In this document: piece by piece, positions 1-7,725 of the stretch | Layout: every line of letters begins with the position of its first letter | How positions within the stretch are numbered: the stretch's first letter is position 1 | Source of the DNA: Hyphobacterium sp. SN044 | Lineage (GTDB): Bacteria > Pseudomonadota > Alphaproteobacteria > Caulobacterales > Maricaulaceae | Reading direction: 5' to 3' | Assembly: GCF_021864465.1 (NCBI RefSeq) | Contig: NZ_JAKKUV010000004.1 | Span: 62,001 to 126,000, forward strand | Length of the DNA: 64,000 bases | The notes under the pieces: model-generated | What the model saw: the letters and a program-made list of their open reading frames with translations, nothing else | The model's database searches: none | Told to the model about the DNA's origin: nothing | Position numbers and translations under genes: made by a program

Positions 1-1644
1 AGCGTCAATCCGGCAGGTCTGTCGGGCGGGAATTATCTCGGCACGATCACCTTTACCGCCAATGGTGCCACGCCCGGTCTGCAGGTGGCTGCGTCGCTTG
101 CGGTCGGCGCGACCGCACCGGTGAACGACAATTTCGCGAATGCGCTGGTTCTGACCCAACCCAGCCAGGTCGTTGCGTTCAACAGCACCGGGGCGACGAA
201 GCAAGCCGGCGAACCCAACCACACCAGCGGCGGCGGGGCCTCGCTCTGGTGGAGCTGGACCGCTCCGGTCTCGGGCCAGGTGCGCGCCGAAACCCAGAGC
301 GCCGGCTTCGACACGATGATGGGCGTCTATACCGGAACGGCGGTGAATGCGCTGAGCGTCGTCGGACAGAATGACGACATTGCCTATCCGTCGAACACGC
401 AGAGCCGCGTCGACTTTACTGCCACCGCAGGCACGACCTACCGGATCGCGGTCGATGGCTATAACGGAGCGTCCGGCAGCGCCAACCTCTCGGTGAGCAT
501 GCTGGCCGCGCCGGCCAACGACAATCTGGCAAGCGCGCAGACGCTCTCCGGGGCGAACGGCTCGGTCTCGGCGTCGAACGTCAACGCGACGCGCGAAACC
601 GGGGAGTCGCAACATGGCGGTGCGGCAGGCGGCGCCTCGGTCTGGTTTGCCTGGCAGGCGCCGGCCAGCGGCCCCGTTTCCTTCACCGCGACCGGCGGTT
701 CCGCCGCACTTCTGGCGGCCTATGGCGCGAATACCCACGGCGGCGCTGCGATCGCGCAGTCTGCCTCCGGTTCGATCGACTTCACGGCCGCGTCAGGCTC
801 GACCTACTATATCGCCCTCGACGGTACGGGCGGGGCGCAGGGCCTGTTCAGCCTGACCTGGGCCCAGGGGCCCAATCCGGCCCACCGCCTGCGGGCCGCC
901 GTCCTGCCGAATGCGCGATCCGTGACGGTGGGCAATACCGCGACGGCCTTCGCGACCGTCATCAATCCTGGAAGCTTCGGTGCCGGGGGTACGAACTGCC
1001 GCATCGAGCCGCCGGCCAATTTCAATGGCAATTTTACCTTCCGGCGGACCGATTCGGGCACGAATGCTCCGATCGGAAGTAATGGGGACACTGTCAGTCT
1101 CGCGGCTGGTGCGAGCCAGACCTATGTGATGTCGATGACGCCCGGCGCGCCGATGAACGGGGCCGTGCTGGCGCCGGTCTTCCTGTGCGATGATGTTCGT
1201 GCAACCGACCCGATCCCGGGTGTGACCACGGTCACGCTGTCCGCCTCGACGGCGCAGACGGCGGATATCGTCTCGATTGCCGCCACGCCGACGGCGAACG
1301 GCATACTGGACATTCCGCTCAACGGTGCCCGGGCCTTCTCCGTCGCGGCGGTGAATATCGGGGCGGCGCAAACCGTCACGATCACGCCGGGTACGGGCGG
1401 GGTAACGCTGCCCCTGACCATCGACATGTGCGAGACCAATCCCGCGACCGGGGTCTGCCTGACGGGCCGGACACCGACGGTGGCGGTCAATTTCGCGGCC
1501 AACGAATCCCGCACCTTCACCATCTTCGTGCGGTCGACCGGTGCGGTCGCCTTCACCCCCTCAACCAACCGGGTGTTCGTGACCTTCACCAATGCGACCC
1601 CGGCGACGGTCGGGGCGACCAGCGTCGCGGCGCGGACGCAGTAA
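1..1644 (+). CDS. C-terminal part of a large secreted protein with two PPC-like modules (5' end outside window)
   Basis: The reading frame is open from base 1, so this is the 3' part of a longer gene. The first ~30 codons look like the end of an Ig/BACON-like beta-sandwich. Two related modules follow, each opening with APxNDNxA and carrying SxWWSWxAPxSG or SVWFAWxAPxSG, then a T/YRIAVDG or TYYIALDG strand. These are hallmarks of pre-peptidase C-terminal (PPC) beta-sandwich domains, which are usually appended to secreted proteases and other exoenzymes. The last ~240 residues hold further beta-rich Ser/Thr/Ala repeats with paired cysteines and no membrane segment. The gene ends 8 bases before the convergent end of T2SS locus 1. 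An extracellular T2SS client is a reasonable inference, but the catalytic part, if any, lies outside the window. Confidence 0.75.
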   Translation, partial: SVNPAGLSGGNYLGTITFTANGATPGLQVAASLAVGATAPVNDNFANALVLTQPSQVVAFNSTGATKQAGEPNHTSGGGASLWWSWTAPVSGQVRAETQSAGFDTMMGVYTGTAVNALSVVGQNDDIAYPSNTQSRVDFTATAGTTYRIAVDGYNGASGSANLSVSMLAAPANDNLASAQTLSGANGSVSASNVNATRETGESQHGGAAGGASVWFAWQAPASGPVSFTATGGSAALLAAYGANTHGGAAIAQSASGSIDFTAASGSTYYIALDGTGGAQGLFSLTWAQGPNPAHRLRAAVLPNARSVTVGNTATAFATVINPGSFGAGGTNCRIEPPANFNGNFTFRRTDSGTNAPIGSNGDTVSLAAGASQTYVMSMTPGAPMNGAVLAPVFLCDDVRATDPIPGVTTVTLSASTAQTADIVSIAATPTANGILDIPLNGARAFSVAAVNIGAAQTVTITPGTGGVTLPLTIDMCETNPATGVCLTGRTPTVAVNFAANESRTFTIFVRSTGAVAFTPSTNRVFVTFTNATPATVGATSVAARTQ

Positions 1645-1652
1645 TACGGGGA

Positions 1653-2159
1653 TTATTCCTCGGGTTCGCCGACCGGGAGCGCCCAGCGTTCCCGGTTGCG
1701 CGAAATCTCCACGCCATCGGGGTGGATCGCATCGATCCGCCAGCCGTCGACCGTGTCACCGGCATAGACGCGGCGGGTCTCGTCCCCCTGCCTGATGGTC
1801 GCTGCGCTGCGACCGTTGGGACCGGTGACGACGCTGACCACGATCAGGTCGGGCGGACCGTCATTCGTGACAGGCGTCTGCACCGGGGTCTGAACCGGTT
1901 GTTCCACCACGACAGCAGGCCGGCGGCGGTCGGCCCGAAACAGCGGCCGGCTCTCGATCGCCTGGAAGGACGACATCGGCGGCAGGAAGGGGCCTTCCTC
2001 CTGTGCGATGGCCGGGGTGCGCACCGGGCCGGAGGGGGCGGCGGCACCGCCGGGCGCGATGGCGCGCACGGTGTCACCCGACCCGCCAAGCTGGGTCGCC
2101 GCATAGATGCCGCCGAGGACGACCGCGACGCCGAGGAGAATGACCAGGCGCCGGTTCAT
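1653..2159 (-). CDS. Short GspC/GspN-like inner-membrane protein of T2SS locus 1
   Basis: A 168-residue protein with one N-terminal membrane anchor (about residues 4-20), a Pro/Ala-rich linker, then the pattern FQAIESRPLFRADRRRP around residues 65-80. That pattern is typical of the homology region of GspC and related T2SS clamp proteins. The C-terminal ~60 residues form a small beta domain (IRQGDETRRVYAGDTVDGWRI segment) like the HR domain. No PDZ domain follows, so it is shorter than classical GspC. It is the last gene of the locus and its start overlaps the gspM stop by 4 bases. It probably bridges the secretin and the inner-membrane platform; GspN-like is the alternative name. Confidence 0.65.
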   Translation of the reverse strand: MNRRLVILLGVAVVLGGIYAATQLGGSGDTVRAIAPGGAAAPSGPVRTPAIAQEEGPFLPPMSSFQAIESRPLFRADRRRPAVVVEQPVQTPVQTPVTNDGPPDLIVVSVVTGPNGRSAATIRQGDETRRVYAGDTVDGWRIDAIHPDGVEISRNRERWALPVGEPEE

Positions 2160-2641
2160 TGCGCCGCTCCCGGCGACAGGCGCGCCTCGATGCTGGCGGT
2201 CAGGCGCAGTTCGCCCTCGGTCCGGGCCGGACGCAGCGAGGCCTCGGTGACGATCAGCGCCGGAACGGTCGATTCAATCGCGTGCAAGAAAGCGGCGATC
2301 TCGCCGATCCCGCCGCTGACCTCGACTTCGGACGTCATGAGCAGCGCGTCAGTGTCCAAAGCCGGTTCAGTGTCGAAGCGGCTGAGCGTGACCCCGTTCA
2401 CACGCGCCATCTCGTTGAGACGGGTCTGGAGATCGGCCCGCGCCTGGGCGCGGCTGGCGGCAGTGAGCAGGTAACGCGCCGGATCGGCGGCGGGGGGCAG
2501 TTCGGCGTCGCGTTCGGCGATTGTGATCCGGTTCCCGGTGGCGACCCATTGGGTGACCGACCAGGCGGTCAGCGCGATCACGCCGGCCACCAGAACCAGG
2601 AGTGCGACCAGGGAGAGGGCGCGGCGATTGTCTTCGGTCAT
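2156..2641 (-). CDS. gspM: Type II secretion system protein GspM (locus 1)
   Basis: A 161-residue bitopic protein: short cytoplasmic tail, one transmembrane helix near residues 8-30, a predicted coiled coil with many Ala/Arg/Gln (about 50-85), and a C-terminal ferredoxin-like periplasmic domain (about 95-160). This matches the short GspM family, the inner-membrane partner of GspL that stabilises the assembly ATPase contact. It sits between gspL and the gspC/N-like gene with 4-base overlaps on both sides, so translation is probably coupled. Sequence identity in this family is always low, so the call rests on size, topology and position. Confidence 0.75.
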   Translation of the reverse strand: MTEDNRRALSLVALLVLVAGVIALTAWSVTQWVATGNRITIAERDAELPPAADPARYLLTAASRAQARADLQTRLNEMARVNGVTLSRFDTEPALDTDALLMTSEVEVSGGIGEIAAFLHAIESTVPALIVTEASLRPARTEGELRLTASIEARLSPGAAQ

Positions 2642-3660
2642 TCGCCTGCCTCCGGCTGGACCGGGCTATGACGCATCGACAGGTCGAAACGCTCGCGGCC
2701 GGTGGCTTCGTCGCGCACCGTCGCGCTGGGGAAGGTGATGTTGGAAAACTCCGGCGCGCTGTCGAGCGCGCTGATCGTGGCGGCGGCATCCCAGGCGAGG
2801 CCGGAGACGCGCAACACGCCGCGATCGAAGCTGATATCGGTCACATAGGCGCCGTCGGGAAGACGGCGCGACAAATCGTTGAGCGCGACAGTGAGCGGGT
2901 CGGCCGCCAGTTTCGCCCGCGCCTGGCGGATCGCAGCCTGCAGCGAGGCCTCGATGTCCGCCGGGGTTTCGACTTCCGCGAGGCGCGGACCGAGGCGGAA
3001 TTGGGTATCGAGCAGGAGGCCCGCCGAGACGAGGACCAGAACGGCCGACACGGCGGTGATCCAGCGGAAGGCGGAATGGCCGGCCGAAGGGGCGCGCCGG
3101 CCTTCGCGCAGATCGCAGACCGGTGCGGCGTCGATGTCGGCCCGGGCGAGGTCGGAGGCGGAGGCCTTGAGCCCGAGCGCTTCGGCGCGGGCCAGCGCGT
3201 TTTCAAGATCGGTGCGCCGGACCATGGCGAGCGAGACATCGACCCAGCCATCGGCTTCGCGCAGCGTGTCGCGCTCGAGGGCATGGGCGGTTTCCGCAGC
3301 GCCGAGCGGCGACAGGCGTGGCAGGGCGAGGCGGGCGGCTTCGTCGAGATGGGCCCGGGCGGCCGATGGGAAACGCGCATTGCGGCGGAGGCCGAGCGAG
3401 GACGCGAAACGCACGACGAGCGGGCCGGAGCGGTTCAGCGATGCGATCTCGACTCCGGCCTCGGTAGGCGTCATGCCGGACGGGATAACGGTCTCGCCGC
3501 CGCGTCCGTCGCGGTAGCGCATCTGGCCGGGTTCGACGAGCAGGACGCGCCAGCGGCGCGCGAAAACCCCGCCGGCGACCGGCAGGCGTGAGGCCGCGTC
3601 ATCGACGTCGGCGGTCCACTGGCGCAAGGCGAGGCGCGCCTGTTCCGCGAAACCGCTCAT
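2638..3660 (-). CDS. gspL: Type II secretion system protein GspL (locus 1)
   Basis: A 340-residue protein with a cytoplasmic N-terminal region of about 150 residues, a single transmembrane segment near residues 197-215 (ITAVSAVLVLVSAGLLL), and a periplasmic PilN/GspL-type domain. The latter carries the typical LTVALNDLSRRLPDGAYVTD stretch around residues 255-275. GspL docks the ATPase GspE to the inner-membrane platform. The N-terminal half is shorter than the actin-like domain of classical GspL and is closer to PilM/PilN-type proteins. Start and stop overlap gspK and gspM by 4 bases. Confidence 0.8.
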   Translation of the reverse strand: MSGFAEQARLALRQWTADVDDAASRLPVAGGVFARRWRVLLVEPGQMRYRDGRGGETVIPSGMTPTEAGVEIASLNRSGPLVVRFASSLGLRRNARFPSAARAHLDEAARLALPRLSPLGAAETAHALERDTLREADGWVDVSLAMVRRTDLENALARAEALGLKASASDLARADIDAAPVCDLREGRRAPSAGHSAFRWITAVSAVLVLVSAGLLLDTQFRLGPRLAEVETPADIEASLQAAIRQARAKLAADPLTVALNDLSRRLPDGAYVTDISFDRGVLRVSGLAWDAAATISALDSAPEFSNITFPSATVRDEATGRERFDLSMRHSPVQPEAGE

Positions 3661-4541
3661 CCGTTCTCACGCTCTCCCGTCACCGCTTCGAGTGTATCCG
3701 CATCAAGGGGCGACCGTCGAAGAAGCAAGAAGGGTGCCCCCTCGGCCGGCGCGGCAATTACGACCTCGCGGCGCATTTCGGCGCCTCCCGGTGTCCGCGC
3801 CTCCACGAAAATCGCATATCGTGCGCCCGGATCGCGGTCAAACTCCGTGCCCTCCGCCAGCCGGGCCGGACCGGTGCGGGCGCGGCGTTCGCGCAGAATG
3901 CGGCCGCGGTCGCTGGCCGACACGTCGAGCGCACCCAGAAGGGCGGGCGGGGCGAAGACCGGCGCGACCGCCTCGGCGCCGTGGACGGTCAGGTAGGGCG
4001 CGACTGCGTCATAGATTTCCGCAGTCACGCCCAGAACCGAGCGGAATTCCTCGCGGGCGAGAAAGTCGCGATTGCCGGGCGGGGGCAGGCCGTCGCGGCG
4101 GTAGTCGAGGGCTTCGGCGCCGGGCTGGCTGCGGTCATTGTCCGCGTCGCGCCAGTCGACCATGGCTCCGGCGATCGCCTCGGCGTCGCGGCGGGAGACG
4201 CCGAGTTCCTGCAAGAGGCCGACGAGCGTCTCCGCGCTGCCGCGGTTGATGTCGAACCGGCCCTTTTCCGAAACCGGCCAGAGCGTGACCTCGATCCCGT
4301 CGATCTCGAAGCTGAAGTCGCGGCCATCGGCAACCCAGCGCGTGTCCTCGTCCGCGGATGACAGACCGGCGGCGGCGCGATTGACGGCGGCGTCGACGGC
4401 GGCGGACAGGCGCAGCTGATCGAGTTCGGCCCGTGCCCCTGCCGTCGAGACGCGCGCGGACAGGGCCGACATGCCCGCCGTCACGGACAGCGCGCCAAGG
4501 AAGGCGACCACGATCAGCAAGGCAATGCCGCGCCGGTTCAT
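3657..4541 (-). CDS. gspK: Type II secretion minor pseudopilin GspK (locus 1)
   Basis: A 294-residue minor pseudopilin capping the T2SS pseudopilus tip. The start at 4541 is chosen because it gives the prepilin leader MNRRG directly before the hydrophobic helix IALLIVVAFLGALS and makes a 4-base overlap with gspJ; a longer open frame upstream lies inside gspJ. Position +5 of the mature helix is Ile instead of Glu, which is characteristic of GspK. The middle carries the expected alpha domain with helix-hairpin-helix features (GLLQELGVSRRDAEAIAGA and AMVDWRDADNDRS). The last third is a beta-rich globular part. Confidence 0.9.
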   Translation of the reverse strand: MNRRGIALLIVVAFLGALSVTAGMSALSARVSTAGARAELDQLRLSAAVDAAVNRAAAGLSSADEDTRWVADGRDFSFEIDGIEVTLWPVSEKGRFDINRGSAETLVGLLQELGVSRRDAEAIAGAMVDWRDADNDRSQPGAEALDYRRDGLPPPGNRDFLAREEFRSVLGVTAEIYDAVAPYLTVHGAEAVAPVFAPPALLGALDVSASDRGRILRERRARTGPARLAEGTEFDRDPGARYAIFVEARTPGGAEMRREVVIAAPAEGAPFLLLRRSPLDADTLEAVTGERENG

Positions 4542-5278
4542 TGCGTGATCTCTGCGCCGTCTTCCTCGGCCCTTTCGTCCTCTTCGGGCAGGGCAGGAAG
4601 TGAGACGATAAAGGGCGGTTGGCCGGACTCCTCGCCGAATGCGAGGCGCACCTGAGCGGGAAGGTCCTGCTGGTCGCGCCACTCCGGCCGCCAGTTTCCC
4701 GGCTCGCTGGCATAGGAGAGGCGGACCGGCTCAGGCAGCGTCATCAGCGTCCAGCTTTGCGCCTCACCGCCATTGCCGAAGGCGGAGAGGTCCGGCAGAG
4801 CGCGGCGCGACAGGACGAGGGCAAAGGCGGGTTCGGTTTCGTCACCCGCCGGTTCGACCGAAAGCCGGTATTCATAAAGGCCGGGCCTCGCCGGATAGCC
4901 CGGGTCGGCGGCGAGGAAGACGAGGCTGGATGCATTGCCAGCGTAGAGCACCGGGCCGGCTTCGTCCGATTGCGGCGCGGCGGGACGTTCGGAGTCGATC
5001 GCTGCATTGTCCACCGGTTGCGCCTGCCCCCGCGGTGTACGGCGGTTGGAGGGATCCTCTTGTGCATCGCCGGGTGCGGTGGCCGGCACCACAGTTTCCA
5101 GACGCGAACGAAGCGCAGCGAGCGCCGCCGAAACATCATCCCGTTCCATGCGGGCCGCCTCGATCCGCCGTTCGAAGGCAAGGGATTGCTGCACGCCCGT
5201 CGTGACGATGCCGATGGCCAGCGCGGCGAGCACCAGCGCGATCAGAAGCTCGGCGAGGGTGTAACCGGCGCGGTTCAT
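4538..5278 (-). CDS. gspJ: Type II secretion minor pseudopilin GspJ (locus 1)
   Basis: A 246-residue minor pseudopilin with a very short leader MNRAG and mature N-terminus YTLAELLIALVLAALAIG. Glu is at +5, as needed for processing by the prepilin peptidase and for assembly. The globular part includes a long Asp/Pro-rich insertion (about residues 60-100) before the VLYAGNASSLVFLAADPGY strand region typical of GspJ. It lies between gspI and gspK and overlaps each by 4 bases, the usual H-I-J-K order of tip-complex pseudopilins. Confidence 0.9.
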   Translation of the reverse strand: MNRAGYTLAELLIALVLAALAIGIVTTGVQQSLAFERRIEAARMERDDVSAALAALRSRLETVVPATAPGDAQEDPSNRRTPRGQAQPVDNAAIDSERPAAPQSDEAGPVLYAGNASSLVFLAADPGYPARPGLYEYRLSVEPAGDETEPAFALVLSRRALPDLSAFGNGGEAQSWTLMTLPEPVRLSYASEPGNWRPEWRDQQDLPAQVRLAFGEESGQPPFIVSLPALPEEDERAEEDGAEITQ

Positions 5279-5628
5279 CGGCTGGCCGTCTCGCGCCGCG
5301 CGCTGGCGCGTTCGGTGACGACGCGGATTTCCCGCCCCGAGGGCGCGGTGATCGTCAGTGTCAGGGTCTCCAGCGTTGTGCCGCCCGGTGAGGGCGCTGC
5401 GGCGATCACCCAGGCATAGCCGCGGACTTCACCCTCGGCGTCGGGATCCGCATCGGCAAGCAGGCTCTCGGCCAGACGCGTGGCATAGACCGTCTCCGTG
5501 GCCGCGCGCTCTGCGTTCGCCGTGGTGGCGTAGAGCTGGTAGAGGCTCGCAAACCCCGCCGCCGCGATCGCCAGCGCGACGATGGATTCGATCAGGGTGA
5601 AGCCCGCTTTCCGGTCCGGTCTATTCAT
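5275..5628 (-). CDS. gspI: Type II secretion minor pseudopilin GspI (locus 1)
   Basis: A 117-residue minor pseudopilin. The start at 5628 gives the leader MNRPDRKAG followed by FTLIESIVALAIAAAG with Glu at +5; earlier in-frame codons fall inside gspH and were rejected. The pattern ATRLAESLLADAD after the helix matches GspI, which interacts with GspJ and GspK at the pseudopilus tip. Its start overlaps the gspH stop by 8 bases. Confidence 0.9.
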   Translation of the reverse strand: MNRPDRKAGFTLIESIVALAIAAAGFASLYQLYATTANAERAATETVYATRLAESLLADADPDAEGEVRGYAWVIAAAPSPGGTTLETLTLTITAPSGREIRVVTERASARRETASR

Positions 5629-6097
5629 CGCCGGTCTCCGGTGCGCGGGCGGTGACCCGTCCGGTGATCCATTCCACGCTCGCGATGCGTTCGCGTTCGC
5701 CATAGACGATGGCGATGTCCCCGCCGGTCGAAGAGCCATCCGGGAAGAAGCGTATACCGGCGAGCGGCGGGTCGAGTTCGGCCTCGGCTACCGTGGCGCG
5801 CAGGACCGGGTCGCCGGGCAATTCGTAGTCCGGCCCGTCCGGCTCGATGCGCAGGACGCCGTCGTCCAGATGAACGGTCAGCAGCACATCGCGGCCCGTC
5901 AGCCGGGCGCTCGACCGGGCATTGCGCGCGGCGGTGTCGAAACTGCGCACGGCGCGATCGAGCCTGGCCGCGTCGGAGGTGAAGAAGAGGCGTGGCGCGA
6001 CCAGCGCCAGCGTCAGGCCGATGATGACGAGTACGACGAGAAGTTCGGCGAGCGTATAGCCGGCGCGCCTACTGGACCGTGCGGACGATGTCGGCAT
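5621..6097 (-). CDS. gspH: Type II secretion minor pseudopilin GspH (locus 1)
   Basis: A 158-residue pseudopilin with leader MPTSSARSSRRAG and mature start YTLAELLVVLVIIGLTLAL, including Glu +5. The start at 6097 lies inside the end of gspG (29-base overlap); upstream in-frame codons would read through gspG. The domain after the helix (FDTAARNARSSARLTGRDV) matches GspH, which links the tip complex to the major pseudopilin. Confidence 0.88.
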   Translation of the reverse strand: MPTSSARSSRRAGYTLAELLVVLVIIGLTLALVAPRLFFTSDAARLDRAVRSFDTAARNARSSARLTGRDVLLTVHLDDGVLRIEPDGPDYELPGDPVLRATVAEAELDPPLAGIRFFPDGSSTGGDIAIVYGERERIASVEWITGRVTARAPETGDE

Positions 6098-6509
6098 CCT
6101 GGCCTTCCCCGCCTTCCTGCTTGTCGCGCCCGAGCGAGCGGACCACGACCTGGCCGGGGCCGACCACTTCATAGATGAAGGGCTCGCCCCAGGGGTCGGT
6201 CGGCACGCCATTTTGCGCGTCGAGATAGGGACCGTTCCAGCCGGTCGCGCCGGAGGGTTGCGAGACCAGTGCCGACAGGCCCTGCGAGGCGTCGGGGAAC
6301 TGGCCGACATTCAAGCGGTAATAGGACAGGGCGGTTGCGAAATTCTCGACCTGGGTCTGCGCCGTCTGATGCCGCGCCCCCCCGAGCTGATTGAGCACGA
6401 TGGGAGTCGCGATCGCGGCGAGCAGGCCGAGAATGACCATGACGACCAGCAATTCGGCCAGCGTGTAACCGGCCTTGCGGTGGTTCGAACGATCCTGATC
6501 CATCTCCAA
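6069..6509 (-). CDS. gspG: Type II secretion major pseudopilin GspG (locus 1)
   Basis: A 146-residue major pseudopilin. It has the leader MEMDQDRSNHRKAG, then YTLAELLVVMVILGLLAAIA with Glu +5, and the conserved GspG elements ALSYYRLNVGQFPDASQGL and DPWGEPFIYEV. Acidic residues near the C-terminus (EGGEGQDADI) match the calcium-binding loop that stabilises GspG. It is 16 bases after gspF. ATG codons at 6509 and 6503 are both possible starts; both keep the leader intact. Confidence 0.95.
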   Translation of the reverse strand: MEMDQDRSNHRKAGYTLAELLVVMVILGLLAAIATPIVLNQLGGARHQTAQTQVENFATALSYYRLNVGQFPDASQGLSALVSQPSGATGWNGPYLDAQNGVPTDPWGEPFIYEVVGPGQVVVRSLGRDKQEGGEGQDADIVRTVQ

Positions 6510-6525
6510 CTCCCCTTTGCGCCGA

Positions 6526-7722
6526 CTAGAAATTCAGCGTGTTGATGCTCATCAGCGCCGACAGAATCGACAGGATCACGCCGCCGATGACAAGGCCCGC
6601 GATCATGATGACCGCCGGTTCGACCACACGGCTGATCGCCTTGGCGTTGCGTTCGAAACGCGCCTCGTAGAAATCCGCGAGCCGGTCAGCGGCCGCGCCG
6701 AGATCGCCGGTTTCTTCCCCGACCGACAGAAGTTCCGCGGCCAGAGGCGGCAGGACGTCGCTGGCCTCGACCTGATCGGAGAAGCCGCGGCCGGTCCGCA
6801 CCTGCGCGAGGGCTTCGGTCAGGCGGGCGACCGCCCACTGGTTTCCCGCGGCGCGGGCCGCGAGGCGAAGGGCGGGCGCTGCCGAAAGACCGTTCCTCAA
6901 AAGCAGGCCGAGCACGCGGCAAAAGCGGGCCGCGATCACCGTCTTCGTCGCACCGCCCACCAGCGGGGCTCGCAGAATCCAGCGGTCCATGCGTTCGTGC
7001 AGGGCCGGCTGACGTGCGGCGACAGCGATCGCGAAGATCAGCGCTACAAGGCCCGCCAGCAGGTAAATGCCCCAGGTTTTCAGCCAGTGCGACAGGCCAA
7101 AGACGAAGGCGGCTTGCGGCGGGATCTGCGCACCGATCTGGGCGAAGGTGTTCTCGAACTGCGGAACCAGGAAAACCAGGATCAGCGTGACCGCCCCGAC
7201 GGCGGCGACCAGCAGGAAGGCGGGATAGATCATCGCGCCCTGGATGCCCGCCTCGACCTGTTCGCGGCGTTCACGGGTGTCGGCCAGTTCGCCTAGCGCC
7301 CGGCCAAGTGCGCCCCCGGCCTCGCCCGCCTCGGCGATTTCCGGGAAGGGCGCGGGGAAGGTGTCGGGCCGGGCGGCAAAGGCCTCCGACAGGGCGGCCC
7401 CGCCGCGCACGTCTTCGAGGAGGCCGTCGGCGATCTTTTTCAGGTCATCATCGGTGGCGTGCTTCGCAAGCGCGGCCAGCGCCGGTTCCACGCTGAGACC
7501 CGCGGCGGTCAGCACCGAGAGTTCGCGGGCAACTCGGGTGGCGAGCTTGCGCTTCTTCGCGCTTGAGCGCGGCGCGGCCTCGGGTCTTGCAGCGGAAACG
7601 GACAGCGGGGTCAGGCCCCGTGCCATCGCGGCTGCCGCAGCGGCATCGCCGTTGGCGGCTTCGATCCGGGCGGTCTCGATCCCGCCGCCGGGCTTGGCCA
7701 CGCGGACGGCGAAGATGGCCAT
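6526..7722 (-). CDS. gspF: Type II secretion inner-membrane platform protein GspF (locus 1)
   Basis: A 398-residue polytopic protein with two tandem T2SSF domains. Each has a helical cytoplasmic part (TRVARELSVLTAAGLSVEPA, then RFCRVLGLLLRNGLSAAPAL) and the membrane helices MIYPAFLLVAAVGAVTLILV, a central helix near residue 220, and a C-terminal VVEPAVIMIAGLVIGGVILS. GspF is the platform protein on which the ATPase acts. The first ~50 residues form a short N-terminal strand region typical of the family. It follows gspE by 3 bases. Confidence 0.95.
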   Translation of the reverse strand: MAIFAVRVAKPGGGIETARIEAANGDAAAAAAMARGLTPLSVSAARPEAAPRSSAKKRKLATRVARELSVLTAAGLSVEPALAALAKHATDDDLKKIADGLLEDVRGGAALSEAFAARPDTFPAPFPEIAEAGEAGGALGRALGELADTRERREQVEAGIQGAMIYPAFLLVAAVGAVTLILVFLVPQFENTFAQIGAQIPPQAAFVFGLSHWLKTWGIYLLAGLVALIFAIAVAARQPALHERMDRWILRAPLVGGATKTVIAARFCRVLGLLLRNGLSAAPALRLAARAAGNQWAVARLTEALAQVRTGRGFSDQVEASDVLPPLAAELLSVGEETGDLGAAADRLADFYEARFERNAKAISRVVEPAVIMIAGLVIGGVILSILSALMSINTLNF

Positions 7723-7725
7723 GAC

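Noticed and set aside
6480-6500. GGTTCGAAC string as a tRNA T-arm
   Set aside because: No acceptor or anticodon stem around it; it lies within the gspG coding sequence.
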